Shown: positions 40,026-52,784 of the stretch, one piece after another
How the letters are laid out: every line of letters begins with the position of its first letter
How positions within the stretch are numbered: the stretch's first letter is position 1
Source: Fulvia fulva
Taxonomy: Eukaryota; Ascomycota; Dothideomycetes; Mycosphaerellales; Mycosphaerellaceae
Assembly: GCF_020509005.1 (NCBI RefSeq)
Contig: NC_063024.1
Coordinates: forward strand, 1,922,001-1,986,000
Length of the DNA stretch: 64,000 nt
Reading direction: 5' to 3'
The notes under the pieces: model-generated
What the model saw: only the letters and a program-made list of their open reading frames with translations
What the model was told of the DNA's origin: nothing
The model's database searches: none
Program-made: the position numbers and the translations under genes

Positions 40026-43000
40026 ATGTCGCACAACCAGCAACCCAACATTCCCGGCGGGCCAGTCTCGTTCAAAAGCAATCCGCAGCGGCACAAGACA
40101 CAGAAGTGGGTAAAGGCGCCGACATACGACTACGAAGGCGACGAATGGGCTGGGTACGATGATGGATACTACGGCTACGATGACCCACCACCACCGCCTC
40201 AGCCACAAGCACAAGCCCAAGCGCAAGCTCCATATCAGCAAGGACGCCCACGAGACCGGACAAACAGCTTCGATCGTGGCGACGAGGCGCGACAGTTCAG
40301 TGCGCCTGCTGCTCCTGCTTCATCTTCGGCCTTTCCGGTGTATGAAGAGCCGCGCAGACCCTCGCACGACTATGGAGCTGGACCTCGAAGCGCAGCGAGC
40401 GGAGCGCGAGGCAGTCATGACATGCCGCGCAGCAGAAGCAGACCGCGCGACTTCACCAACCCAGAGCAAGTCCCGCCACCGCTGTCTATGAGGCCCGGTG
40501 CCCCGCCGATGCCGCATGCCTCGCCTACACCCAACGAGTGGTTCCCTCCTAGAAAGAGCAGCATGAGAGGTGGCACGGCAGAAGCTGCCGCACAAGCCGC
40601 CGAAGCAAGAGCTATTGCAGAGAGCGTCACAAAGCCGCCCGTGTCAGCCGACGCGAACAATCCTGACAAGCCTCTGCCCATCATCAGGCCCAGTGACATT
40701 TACAAGCGGATAGCTGAGCGAAGGGCATCCGAAGCTGAAGAAGGCGGCAGGCCATCAATGGATACGTTGAACAGCGAGGTGTCACCGAATCAAGCCCTTG
40801 GGCTCGAACCCGTTGCTGAAAGCAGGGAGTCGAGGATGTTCATGGATCATCAGGTGCCAAATGTGGACACTGAGAACAGACAGCCCAGCAATAATGCTGC
40901 CTCTGGCCAGCTTCCAACTCTCCACACAGGTGCTGTAACTTCGGCATCACAGCCTGGACGATCAACGCTGACTCCCCGCGAGTATCGCGACACGAGCCCT
41001 ACGTTACCTCAGCTGGCGCCTGTATCTGGCTTTGGTGATGACTTCGCACGCATACTTGACGCTGGATCGGAAGATACATCGAGGGCAATTACATCACTAA
41101 ACACAGCTGGACTGTCTGGATCACAGACCACTTTCAGCTCCCTGCAAAACACGCCCACAGCTACTCGAGCACCATACGGTACCGATCCCGCCGCACAAGT
41201 TGCAGCAGAACGTCAGCACGATGTATCCGTAGATGCGATCGCCAACCAAAACTCAGCAGCGCTTCAGCACCAGCCTTCCTCCGGCTTCAGGTCGGCAGTT
41301 CATCAAGCTTTCGACCACGAGGGAGCCACGCCTCTGTCGCGAGACAATTCCGAGGGGCACGGCAGTACTGGTATCAACAGGAGCGACACGAGCTCGACAG
41401 CTGGTATCAGTCCTATCATGAGCAGAGTGCCGTCTGCAGCTACTGCAAAGTTCCAACAACAGCAGCGTATGGAAGAGACTGTACCCTCGATCGCGGAAGA
41501 ACCAACTTCTGCTCACACGCCTACAGCCTCGAGACCTGGACCTGGACTTCAAGGCCAACACAGGATCTCTCGCAAGCCGTCTCCGGGAGCTCACAGCCGG
41601 ACTGCCAGCGGAGAACGTCCTTCAAGCTTCGAGCCTGGATACCGACGAAGTCTGGATCCACCGAGTACTGGTACATCGCCAGCACGAACGCCTGAGCTCG
41701 AGACGACTGCAAACAAGCGACTCAGCGCTCCCCTGTCCGCAGTTCCAATGTCGGACAATGACGCACCAGACGTGGCGGACCAAGCTGCAGAGATGCCGGA
41801 CCCTCATCTCGAACCTGCCGAGACACCAGCTAGTGAGGTAAGCGATGTGCGCGACCTCGGAGGACCGGCAGCGTACAAACCGCTTCCTACAGCTACTCGA
41901 GGCAGGAGCGACACCAACTACAGTGAACGTGAGGCTGATCTTGCGGCGGCTGTCAACTCTTCGTCGGACAAAGGTGTTGCCTCGCCGGCAATCGCAGAGG
42001 CGCAGAGAGACAGCCAGAAGCTATTTCTAGAGACGCACTCTGGCACACCAAACCCGACATCTCCGCGCTCACCCAATGCTAGACTTGGGTCACCACTGTC
42101 CGGCACACCTGCACATGGAGGCCGTGCAGATAGTCCAGCGAAGAGTCGCAGCCGCGTTCGCGAGATTGCGCACAAGTTCCACCAGATCCACGAGCATTCC
42201 AGGCGCAACTCGGCTGCGAGTATCGGCTCGAACAAGTCAAGCTGGAGTCAGTTCAGCACAGATGCACCAAGGCTGAAACGACAGGGAACATCGCAGTCGG
42301 CGCTTGCTGTTGAGAACCCTGTCGCCGATCACGATGCGAGAGAACCCGTGGGGTTCGCAGCGCCTCAGCCACATCGGCCTGAGTTCGGACGTGAAGAATC
42401 ATTCAGACCCGATCTGCCCGGTGGGTGGATCAGTACTGCACCGACTCCCTCTGTCGAGACCCCGCCGCCAAACTCGGATGCTAGGGCGATGCATGAGACT
42501 TCACCACTGACGCCAACGATGCCACAAGGCCTCGAGCGTGCAACGTCTGACGACAACATCGACCTGACTCCGACTACTAAGAAGCATCAACTTCGGGAGT
42601 TACCTAACATGCCCTCATCGGAGGCGGTCCCTACACTACAGAGGGCGACGTCTGACGAGGTAGTTGACCTATCGCCTACAAGACACTATGAGCCAGAAGC
42701 GCAACCCGCAGCTTTTGCCACGCTGAAGCAACATGGCGATCAACTCGGGTCGTCGTTCATCTCACAGTATGGCGTCGGCCATCAAACGCGGGACTTTGCA
42801 TCGACCGCCCCTGCAGCTCCTGTTGACCAACCCGAAACGCAAGCCAAGGCCCCAACTGGGGCAATTTTCAATCGGCCACATCTCATGCGCCTTGACAGTG
42901 ACAGCACGAATGCACCGACAAGTGTAGCATCATCTGTGGCACCCACGCCTCCCGCGAAGGATACCCCCAGGCGAACCGCGCCCGGTTCCAGCGCTGCTGC

Positions 43001-44428
43001 TGGCGGTGAATACTTCAACTCGGTAGCGCCACTGAGGTTCCAATCGCGAGAGGCGTCGCCGGAGAATCAGCAAGGATCTCTCTCCCCACAACGACCGACT
43101 GTACTACCTACACTGTCAACCGATACTGGCAGCGACGACATGGACAGCGATCGCTTGCGCCATGAGATCGTGCGCAGCCTTGACCCGGTGAAGAAGGACG
43201 AGCTTAAACGCGAGAGCATCACCGAAGATGTCGAACGCACGCAAGACGCATTAGACGCGCCAAGCAACGAGCGCGGAATGGAACAAGGCAACACACCACT
43301 CCCAGCTGTGGAGGCCACTTCTACCCGCCCTGGTCTTCTGGACACCAGGTTCAGCTGGGAGAACAGGAACGGAGTCTTCTCAAGCCAGAAGGCTATACCA
43401 GAGCCAGAGCCTCGCAGCCCGAAGATCAAGCCTGAAATGGCGTATGAGCGTCCTCGTGACAAGGCTCTGCACGTCATGAATCCTGAAGACCAAGTCGACT
43501 CTCCCGCAGAAGGTAGTGCTCCAGTCCTCAAAGAACCATCGGCAGCTGAGCATGATCTGACGCATTCTGCTGCGCCTGTTGGCACAAACGACAATTTGGT
43601 TTCACCGATGACCAGAACTCAAGAGCTCTTATCACCCGAGACTAACCTGCAGCCGACTGAGACCAACCCCTCTCTGCAAGATCTGGCGCCGTCGCCGATC
43701 ACAGACGACGAGCCTCACTCTCGAAACTTGCCTTCATACTATGCTGGTGCTGACGATGATACGAGCGGTAGCGAGATACCACATGTCCCGGAGAAGAGTC
43801 ACGAAAATGCTTCGTCGATGGCTCCAGGTCCGGATTCGCCTTCAACGTCAAGACGAAGCGCACCGATACCGCCATTCAGGAACATCCTTGCCATGAAGAC
43901 ACCTGAAGAGCGCATTGCTACTTATAACGAGACGCGAGACACATTCGCCGGCATGAACACTGGGCTCGATGACTGGCTCAGCAAGATGCTCGAGACGCAT
44001 CCTGAGCACGCGAACCTGTCTACATCTCATACTGGTTTCAAGCCTCCAGCACTCCAGAGTCCCGGAACAAACACATTCAAGCGTGGCCACAAACCCAGCC
44101 CAAGCTTGGCCAACTTCAAGAACAAGTTTGCGGGCGGTGATGCACAAAGAAGCACCTCCATCGGCAGCACAGACGGCACCAGTGCAGCCGACAGCAAGCC
44201 TACAAGGAGCACCCTGGGCGATGGCAAGGGCGTCGACATGGAAGAAGTCAAAGCCAAAGGCAAAGAGTTCATGAAGAACGCCAACGTCCTCGGCGGCAAA
44301 GCCAGTCAAGGCGCCAAAAGCTGGTTCAACAAGTCCAAGAGCCGGCTTGCCAGTGGAAGTGGCAGTGTTCGCGGCGGCAAGAACGAGGTATGATCTGTTC
44401 CTTCTCTTTCTCGAACATCCCTCACTAT

Positions 44429-44461
<33 letters not shown>

Positions 44462-47400
44462 AGGCATACAAGCGGTTTGGCTTTTGGCTGAGACTGCTTC
44501 AGGGTTGATATTCGTGCTGGACACCATACAGCTGAGCGAAGGCGTTACTGGCGGGGCTTTTTTCCCTTATGGTGTTACGACATTGCCTCTCTTTTTTCAC
44601 CATTCCTGTGTATCATATTTTGAGCATAATGCCTTCCTCTGACTTGGCGCAAACACACACTTCACCTGCTGTTCCTCTTCCCTACATTGATCACATCGTA
44701 TACCCCGACCCATGATCTGTTTCTTGAGAATGAAAGAGATGCAAGCTTATGGTAAGTGCAGGCTTCTTCACCCCTCGTCAAGTCGAGCACTCCTGCTCAG
44801 GCGTCGCCTCTCAAATCTCGTACGCAGCAGTCGAGCCAGTCGATGCCTGCTGCATCGACGGTACCTGATGTGCCAGCTGCGGTTGCGTATAGCAATGTTG
44901 TTCCCATCTCAACACCGATGCGTCAGGACGCTATACCGAAGGATCCCACATCGGCCAGAGCAGCTACGGGGCATCTCGATCAGCCAGAGACACGACCAGC
45001 CACTGGAGAAGTGCAAGCAAGCACTACAATTCAGCTTCCCGAAATTCGTACGCCTCCAGCGCCTGGCACATCAGATTTATCGACAAATGAGACCAGGCAA
45101 CATCGAACTACCGAAGATGAAACACACAGCAATGAGGTATCAAGGAGTCAGCGCGATGCTAGTGTTCGAGCTGGTGGCCGTGACACGCCGATGAACGACC
45201 TCGTAGCCCACGATGAATCGAGAGATGACAGCTTCGTGAGTGCTGAGCAGGATCATGTAGTGAGCGGTCCTGTACCCGTCGATGCTGTGGGTGAGGAACA
45301 AAATGCGACTCACGACTCACGCGCGATTCAGGCTGCTACCAGAAACTCATTATCTGCGCAAGAAGCCGACGCTGGAACAAGCTCTCCTGCAGCAAGGAAC
45401 ATTGCACATGAGCCCGTTAATATATCCACGGCAATGCACGATCCCGATGCAGGGAGGACCTCACCTCTGCAGGAATCTGCACCTCTCGCGCTGACGAGGA
45501 CCCGAAGTCCGGAATTGGCTCCCGCGCGGATGGCTGCCGCAGAGTTTGAAGGTTTCGGCAACGCCACCATGAGCAGCCCAGCGGTGTCAGCCACGCTCGT
45601 ATCGCCGTCTATCCCAAATACTTTGCCCGCTGGCCTCACGTCGCCGACACCTCACTCGCTCTCACGGCAGACCTCGCGTTCGAGCCCGTTTCGCAAGAGA
45701 GATCGATCGCAGACTCCGTCCAGTACTCGTACGGGGGCAAGTGGAAGGCCGATTAGTCAGGCTTTTGGACGACTCAAAGATAAGGCCAGATCCATGAGTC
45801 GGTCATCGACCCGATCTGCTCGCAGTCGACCGGCTAGTTTGGCTCTTTCCAACCCGAATCTTGTCGGACAGAGACATGAAGATCAAGTCGCACCAGATGG
45901 CTCCGCTACCGCCACTGCTGACTTCGCGCTCAATGACTTATCCGACGTCGCTGTGCGGCCAGGCATGGGCGACCACACGCATATGGAATCGAGCTACTCT
46001 GGCGTGAATGCCCCGGACACAGAGCAGAGAGCCGCCAACGAGGAGCAGAAGCGACCAGACCCCAACCCACAGCGAACTCGAACGTCGAGAGTCATGTCAA
46101 TGGCCTCACCAGATCGCACGGAAGCCTGGAATGAACCCGACGCAACGATCCCGCCCAAGACGCCGACGAAGGAGCAGGCGGAGAGTCCGCGAAGGCTGGG
46201 TGTGCTGCCTAGTCCTGCGCCTACGACGGCGACGTTTGAGGGTGATAGAAGGGCGTCGCTAGAAGTGGCGAAGCGGCGAAGCAGTGCTGCGCCGTTTATG
46301 GGAAGGCAGAGCGGCGAGTTTGGGGTTGAACTGTTTCCTGTGCCCAGTGCTGATAGTCGTGAGGAGGAGAGGGCTGGACGGAGTGGGCAGCCTGATGAGG
46401 TTGTGTTCGGCAGTCCTGGAAACAAGCCAGCGTCGACGGTCGATCAGGCCGCAAAACCACAATCTCAAGTGGAAGGAACTACAACATCGAGCCTAGCGCA
46501 AGAATCGACCCAAGCCTTGTATGAAGGAACAGACTATCCCAGCGACAAAGAAGATGACAGCCGTCCGGCTGATCGACATCGAAAGTACGCTGGTCTCGGC
46601 AGAGTGATTGCTGCAGCGAGCGGATCGCCGCGACCAGGACCACACCAGCGTAAATTTAGTGACATTGAGCTTTTGCCAAGCCAGCGGCGAAACTCGGAGT
46701 TTAACGGCGGAAGGCCGGACAGTATGGCGCTCGCACCGCTTACGATACCTAGCAGCGAAAGCGTCAGTGCGAGGGAAGATGTGTATCAAGTCAGTCCGGT
46801 GACGATTGCGTCGGCGAAACCACAAGTCGCTTCGCCTTTGCAGCAGAAGTCGCCCGCTGCGGGAAGAGTGCCTTGGTCAGGAACTGGCGATAAGTATGAC
46901 ATTAGTGGTGTACATCGCGCTTTGAGTACCGGCCACGAGAAAGCGATCGAGAAGATGGAACGCGAGATTCGAGAAGCTGCTGCTTCTCCTGCCGCTGCAG
47001 AGGTACCCGTGGCAGCCATGAAGGTGAAGGCTAAGGACGATGACGCCAGGAGTGAGATTTCTGCAGAAGGTGGCGACCCGGACAGCTACCATAATACTAC
47101 AAGCCCTTCCAGACATTCGTCTGTGTCGAGCCTAGGAGCACAAGACAGAGGAGTGGCTTTGGAGCAACCAGCCATGTCAGCACAGACTGTACCGGCAGGA
47201 CCGATTAGTGGATCTTTGACGACATCGCAGAGTCAACCTGCGAATAGTGATGTGGATGCTGCGCAGCAAACACAGCCTGTGTCGACTGGTTTGACACCTG
47301 TGAAATTCCAGCAGCGATTTGCCAATCGACAGTACGCAGACCGGCGGCCGTTCCTGTGCGAGCGTCCATTGTCATATATGCCTGGGCCAAAGGATTCTAG

Positions 47401-49477
47401 CGGAGTGCCACAAGAGGAGATCTCCACTGGGATTGAGCAACAACCTGAGATCCCGGTTGATGTCAGCGCACTTAGTGGGCCACCAACTGGGACTCCTCCA
47501 TTTCAGCAGCATCCGGTGTTCCGCAATAGTGCTGTCGTCCAGCCGACAGAGTATGAGAGGCTTCGCCACAGCAGACAACTGAGTGGCGATGTCTTTGGCG
47601 GGTCTGTGCCACCTAGTAAGGTCACGGATCAGCACATGCTCATGGGCCTGGAGGATGTGCATGAGTATGGCACTGTGGGCTCTGAGCTTCAGAGGAATGA
47701 TCAGCAGCAGCAGGAACAGAAGCAGACACGACGACGCTCTGGCATTTGGGAAGCTCTTTCTTCAAGGCGGTCTTCTAGGATTGATAAGGTGGATTCTAGC
47801 AGAGAGAGCTCCTTGACACCACTTCCACCAAGCTATGTGGTGCAAGCTGAACAGTCGTATCAAGTTACGGAAGAAACTTCGAAGCCGAATACGCTGCGTA
47901 AGGTCCAGCGCGCTGAATCTAGTGTTGATCCTAAGAAGAAGCGGTTTTCGAGGCTTGGGTCGCTCTTTGGGAGGTCGAATACTTCTGCTGGTGACAGCAA
48001 GAAGGCGAATCTCCTTACGAAGAACGCTCCGCCGAGTAGAGAGGACAGTCTTCGAGCACAGACTCCTCCAACTTTTCGCCAGGGTAGTGGCACGGTGGTC
48101 AGGAATGTACCTCCAGCGAACAGCAGCTCAGTCACAGGCAGTGTGCGAGGCTATGAAGCGTACGAAGCTAGGCGGAGACAGGATCTGCCGGCTTTCCAAG
48201 CAAATGCCGCTCACATGCGCAGTGTGTCTGAGACGGCTCAGCAGCAGGAACGGACGTTCTCACCAGGACCACCGCCCGGTGCGACCGGTGCTGTGCAGCC
48301 TCCTCCAGAAGGACGGTATGGTCTAAGCTCAGCACCACAGCCTCGTGCACCACTACCACCAGAGTTTCGAAGACTGCATAGTTCTGGCAACAGCCCAGGA
48401 CGAGGACAGCCGCTTGCGAGAGTCCCAGAAGCTTTCAGGCCTGTTGATGCAAGCTTCAATCGATCTGTCGAGCCTATTGGTCCTCCGCCTGGTGGTAGTC
48501 GGCCGCCGACGTTTAGGAATTTCTCGAGCTCGAATGTACAGGAGCAGATTCCTGTTAGTGGGCAGGGAGCGTATAGTGGGCCGACGCCGAGTGCGTATAT
48601 GGAGCGTATGATGGATCCGAATCGAGTGAGGCAGATGTCGATTGGGTCTGAGGTGTCGCAGATGTCGCCACAGACGGCCAGGCCGTTTGGGTCGGATGGG
48701 TCTATCGCTATCTCGCCGATTCAGACTCGGGATACTGGACCGGTCTATGGAGTTCCGCGTGAGAATCGGGTTGGCTCTCTTGGGGAGGAGATGGCACGGA
48801 GTCCAGCGAAGGAGTACCATGATCAACAGACTCCGTGGTCTATCGATATGCCTCGCGCACGACAAGATGGAAGACGAATGTCCGGCGCTGAGTACAATGT
48901 CGAGCAGGACTACGACGTTACTGGTGCACCACAGCTCGAGTCAGGAAGAGCACCACAGTACCATCAAGCAAGAGCTTTACAGCCACAGTCACGATTACCA
49001 TACACACCGTCTGGTCAACTCGGCCCTCCAAGACCGATCCCATGGGAAGACGAACAACCAATCCGGCAACAATACATCGGTGGAGACGGCCCGTATCCTT
49101 CCTCACCGGGCGCATACGCACCACCACAAACGCGAAATCCGCAGTACGCAGGTCAACAGTACAATCCACAACAACAACGACAACTTCTACAGTCTTTACC
49201 ACCGAACCAGCAATCGTTACCACAGCAGAACCGCTACTACGCTTCAGCCCAGCCACAACAACAACAGCAGCAGCAGCAATCTTATCATCCGCACGCGCAA
49301 CCACGAGCGTTTGGGGGAACCAGAGGAGGCAGACCACCGAGTAGTGGGAGATGGCCTTCGAGCGGGTATAGTGGACGCAGAGATGATCCGACGGTGGGCG
49401 AGGAGGAGTTGATTATGAGGGGTGCTAGTTACCCGGGGCAGGAGTGGGATCCGAGGGCTGGGGGTGGGGCGTATTAA
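40026..49477 (+). CDS. Very large intrinsically disordered protein (about 3025 aa, two exons)
   Basis: Exon 1 is 40026-44387 (1454 codons) and exon 2 is 44762-49477. The intron of 374 bp begins GTATGA and ends GTGCAG; both exons keep phase 0. Exon 2 has no ATG near its start, supporting one gene. The N-terminus has a motif I recall from related fungal proteins (HKTQKWVKAPTYDYEGDEW), a Gln/Ala/Pro run, and PLPIIRPSDIYKRIAERRAS. The rest is low-complexity Ser/Pro/Ala/Gln sequence with many SP, TP and RRxS sites. Isolated ordered-looking islands include FQQRFANRQYADRRPFLCER and KKRFSRLGSLFGRS. The C-terminus is Gln-rich, then Gly/Arg-rich. No catalytic domain. It is possibly a cytoskeletal or polarity scaffold, but that is a guess. 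Confidence 0.8.
44429..44454. repeat. (AC)13 microsatellite inside an intron
   Basis: Perfect AC repeat 41 bp after the 5' splice site of the giant gene's intron. Confidence 0.9.
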
Positions 49478-50191
49478 TCAGGATGTGTGATCTGTGGAGG
49501 GGGGGGGTGGGCATGGATGGGGTGTTTTGGGAGTTTGAGAGGGAGGTGGGGAGGGAGGGAGGCGTGGATTTGGGGTGAGGTGAGGGTGGGGATATGCAGA
49601 GATGTGGAATGGGTGTGATGTTTTGATGTTTGATGGTTGTGGTTATGAGGATGCGTGCGTGGGGCGAGTAGTTCTAACTTGTGTAGGACGCTCGCTCCTG
49701 ATCTGCATAAAGGAATTGCTCGACTACCTAAGGTTCTACAGCGAGCCGACTGGCCAGGGAACTCACGTGCGATGTTTCCAGTATATCGAACTTGACGTCG
49801 ACGATACGGCGGTGCAGTGCCGATAAGCGAAGAAAGACACCCGCTTACCATTGGGACACTGAGCCTTGGATGGTCGGTGATAGCGACTGTCTATGAGAGT
49901 TGTTAAGGCTGTAGTCTTCACGCCAAGCGAGAAAGTGGCAGCATGTCGACGTCCGTCTTCCAATCGGTGAATGTCTGAATTCGATACCTTTCCGGCTAGT
50001 ACACGGGTCTCAAGATCATCGACGAAGAGATGCGCTACGGGCATTCATGAAGGACAAAATGTAAGGACCGTGAATTTCATCTATCTAAGCCACCGCCCTC
50101 CAGTGTCATTCCCAGCAAACACCGTTTTCAATCATTGACACGCCCTCTCTATCTTCACCCTCCCTCCCCAGGCCACATCATCCCGCTCTGT
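49478..50191. other. Intergenic region between convergent genes
   Basis: 714 bp. The first 150 bp after the giant gene are markedly G-rich (runs of 4-10 G on the + strand). No gene recognised. Confidence 0.5.
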
Positions 50192-50855
50192 CTAACACTG
50201 CGGCGTAGGCTCCACGGGCTCACCACCATTCCCCACCATAACATTGAACCCCTGCTCCGTATTCTGGAACGTACAGACGGTACTCTGTCCACCGCGAGAG
50301 CAGGCGTATCCATTGAGGGCTAAAATCGTAAATTAGCTCCAAACCCCCTTCCTGCTGCTTCCATGATGCTCAATGCACGAGATGACTCACCACCCTCAAC
50401 AATCGGCACGCCAGTGACATTAAACACACTCGGCGCCCGGTAAACATGATACCTCTGCACATCCAACTCAAAGTCCCCCGCGCTGCTCCAGGACTTGGGA
50501 GTTACCTAGTAACCACAATCGTCCCGTTAGCATTTGGTTCCTCGGTTTCTCCTCGTCTGGCCCCCTGATCCCCCTCGGGTCCTCGTCGGACACCTACCCT
50601 AGCGAAATGAGGCCATCCATCACCCTCACACTCCTTCCAACATGTCGGGACCTCAGAGCCAGACCAGCTAATGGAGCAGTTCCTCGGTGCTGAGCCTCCT
50701 TGCTCGAAATTTGCGGTGGGGTTGGAGATGGTGAAGGAGATGGCGTGGGATTCTGATGGGATGCGGATGTCGGTGGTGACGAAGGGGGAGAAGTGGAAGT
50801 AGAGGGCGTTGGCGGAGGTTGCTATGAGGGAGGTGAGGAGGAGGGAGGTGAACAT
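50192..50855 (-). CDS. Small secreted cysteine-containing protein (166 aa, three exons)
   Basis: Exons (minus) 50855-50598, 50505-50391 and 50319-50192 total 501 nt. Introns are 50506-50597 (GTAGGT...GCTAAC...CTAG, 92 bp) and 50320-50390 (GTGAGT...TTTTAG, 71 bp). Splicing extends the visible start (CSISWSGSEVPTCWKECEGD) into FELDVQRYHVYRAPSVFNVT and NGYACSRGGQSTVC, ending TPQC. Signal peptide: MFTSLLLTSLIATSANA. The mature part has six cysteines, likely three disulfides, and NxT/S sites. Related short secreted proteins occur in Dothideomycetes, but I cannot name a family. Its position about 450 bp from a RIP-mutated block is typical of effector-type genes; function unproven. Confidence 0.78.
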
Positions 50856-51310
50856 TGTGAAGGCTGGATGAGTTTGGTGTGGTGTGTGATGCGATGTACT
50901 GCTGTGTTCTGGTTAATGGGATACCTCGATACTTGCGAGCAGGCATGACTTTATACTTGCATTGCTGTACCTGCAGAGGCGATATGCATGAATGTTACTG
51001 TTCGTGTACTGGAGTGTCAGCTTGCAAAGCGTAGCGTCGAAAATTCTCGATAGTGCGACTGCAAGTACGATCTTTCATTGTCAGCGATGACATATCATGG
51101 TAGTGAGTGGCGTAACACGAGGTGCTGGTAGCACAATGATCGTTCTGTGTTACCGTGCAGTCGGAGGAGGCCGGCAAAGGTGGGTCGAGCATTCCAGCGA
51201 CTCGGCTGTATTTATAGCGAGCGTGAAGGCCTGCACTTCATGTCATCACTCAGGTGATGTTTTCATCTGTCAATGTCGATCGTCAGTCTGATCAACAAGC
51301 AAGTCATTCT
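50856..51310. other. Promoter-side intergenic region before the transposon border
   Basis: 455 bp upstream of the secreted-protein gene, with normal composition. The change to TpA-rich repeat sequence is sharp at about 51311. No gene seen. Confidence 0.5.
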
Positions 51311-51526
51311 CGTAGGTCAAGTATATAGGTATAGGTATATTATATAACTAGATCACGTGACTAGGGTTTACTAGCCTATAGGCTAGTAAACATCCGGACA
51401 CCTAGTATCTACCTATACTAATACTAGCGATACTATATATAGATATACGCTATCCTATTAGGTCCTTCTTCGTCTTTCGTATAATCCGCCGTCTTCTAAT
51501 ACTACGTAACTCGTACCTATTTAATA
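51311..51526 (+). repeat. Truncated RIP-mutated Copia LTR
   Basis: Matches the LTR of 9913-10058 plus 21503-21596 from GTAGGTCAAGTATATAGG to CTATTTAATA, but lacks its first 25 or so bases. It abuts unique gene-island sequence on the left. Confidence 0.75.
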
Positions 51527-51981
51527 ATATACTTAGATCTTTCGTAGATATAGACGTCCTTAACTAAGGTTAGAGCCGCCTAATTGTCCCCTATAAGACG
51601 TACTAGCTGTAGTTCGTTGACGGTACTCTTATTAGCTAAGACTATTAGTTAGAAAGAGTAGTCTCCTACTAAGTCTAGGCATTTTATTTCTCGGAGAACG
51701 GCCGCTAGGAATTAGGACTACTTTATAGTAGCGTTTATTACTATAAACTCTGCCTCTATAGTCGAGGTTACTATAGACTTCTACTTCTTACTTATCTAAG
51801 ATATAGGGGTGCTATATACTAGCTAGACATATCCTAGGATTAAGACTCTATCTACTCGATCTATCGCGTAGTCGGAGCCTAAGTATCCGGTTAGAACACC
51901 GCCGCTACGCCTCAATATAAATCCTAGGTCGGGAAACGACCTTAGGAACCTCGAGACCTTCTTTAGTACTTTTATATACCG
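51527..51981 (-). mobile_element. RIP-mutated Copia fragment (RNase H region)
   Basis: Follows, base by base with CpA-type changes, the + strand text of about 4330-4800 in the intact Copia, so the fragment is on the minus strand. Both ends are cut. Confidence 0.75.
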
Positions 51982-52216
51982 TGTTAAGATATAGTATCTT
52001 AAAGGGAGTTAATAATTAGGAAGTAATCTAGTAGCCTAAGGTATCTACGATAACTTAGCTTATAGAGAGATACCTTCTCTCCCCTCTAGCTTAGATAGAC
52101 ATCTAATATAATTGATATATTAGTTCCTAATATATGACTATATACTCGTACTATTAGTTAGTTAAAGATTGATCTCTTACTCTACTCCGCTACTATCAAT
52201 CCGAACCTGTTTTATA
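51982..52216 (+). repeat. RIP-mutated solo LTR of the Copia-B family
   Basis: Reads as the reverse complement of the LTR at 3877-4112 after C to T and G to A changes (TGTTAAGATATAGTATCTTAAAGG...). It lies between fragments in opposite orientation, and no target duplication was found. Confidence 0.75.
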
Positions 52217-52784
52217 GTATACTAGTATACTCTCTTAAGAACGTAACGGTACCGCTATAGCTAATACTAAGTCCGAAGATTAGTAGGAGCTATAGTATAG
52301 AAGATGTGTACACCTTAGTAAGGGACTACTAAGAAACCTTTATAGAGTTACTAATAAGAAAGAACCTATCCCTATTCTAACTAAATACATAAGCTATAAG
52401 GTATACTTCCTTACTAATATAAGGAAGTTTAAGGGACCTACTATAGGTAGAAAAGGAGAAAGGCTAGCCCTTATCTCTATTAATATCTATAGGCCTTTTT
52501 AGGGCGTAGTCTCTAGGCTAGGTATTACGGCTACGTAAGCGGCCCGCTTAGACCCGCGCTACCGGCTCACCTAAATAGGTAAAAGGCGAGGTCGTAAAGC
52601 TCGTAAGCTTCATACTAGCGGAGCCTTATCTAGGCTCACTTCGGATAATAGACTACCCTAAGTACCGCCGTGACACTAGGATATAAATATTAGCTTAAGA
52701 TTATAGATAACTTCTCTAGGAAGAAGTAGGGAATCCCTTTAAACGCTAGGAGCGACGCTCCTATAGCCCTACGGGATTAGAAGG
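52217..52784 (+). mobile_element. RIP-mutated Copia fragment (integrase region)
   Basis: Parallels 1138-1550 of the first degraded Copia on the same strand. It is interrupted by a solo LTR at 52523-52675 and ends where a Gypsy LTR begins at 52785. Confidence 0.75.
52523..52675 (+). repeat. Solo LTR with CTAGG target duplication
   Basis: 153 bp, TATTACGG...CCGTGACA (probably TGTTACGG before RIP), flanked by CTAGG at 52518-52522 and 52676-52680. The uninterrupted target is visible at 1436-1450. Confidence 0.7.
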
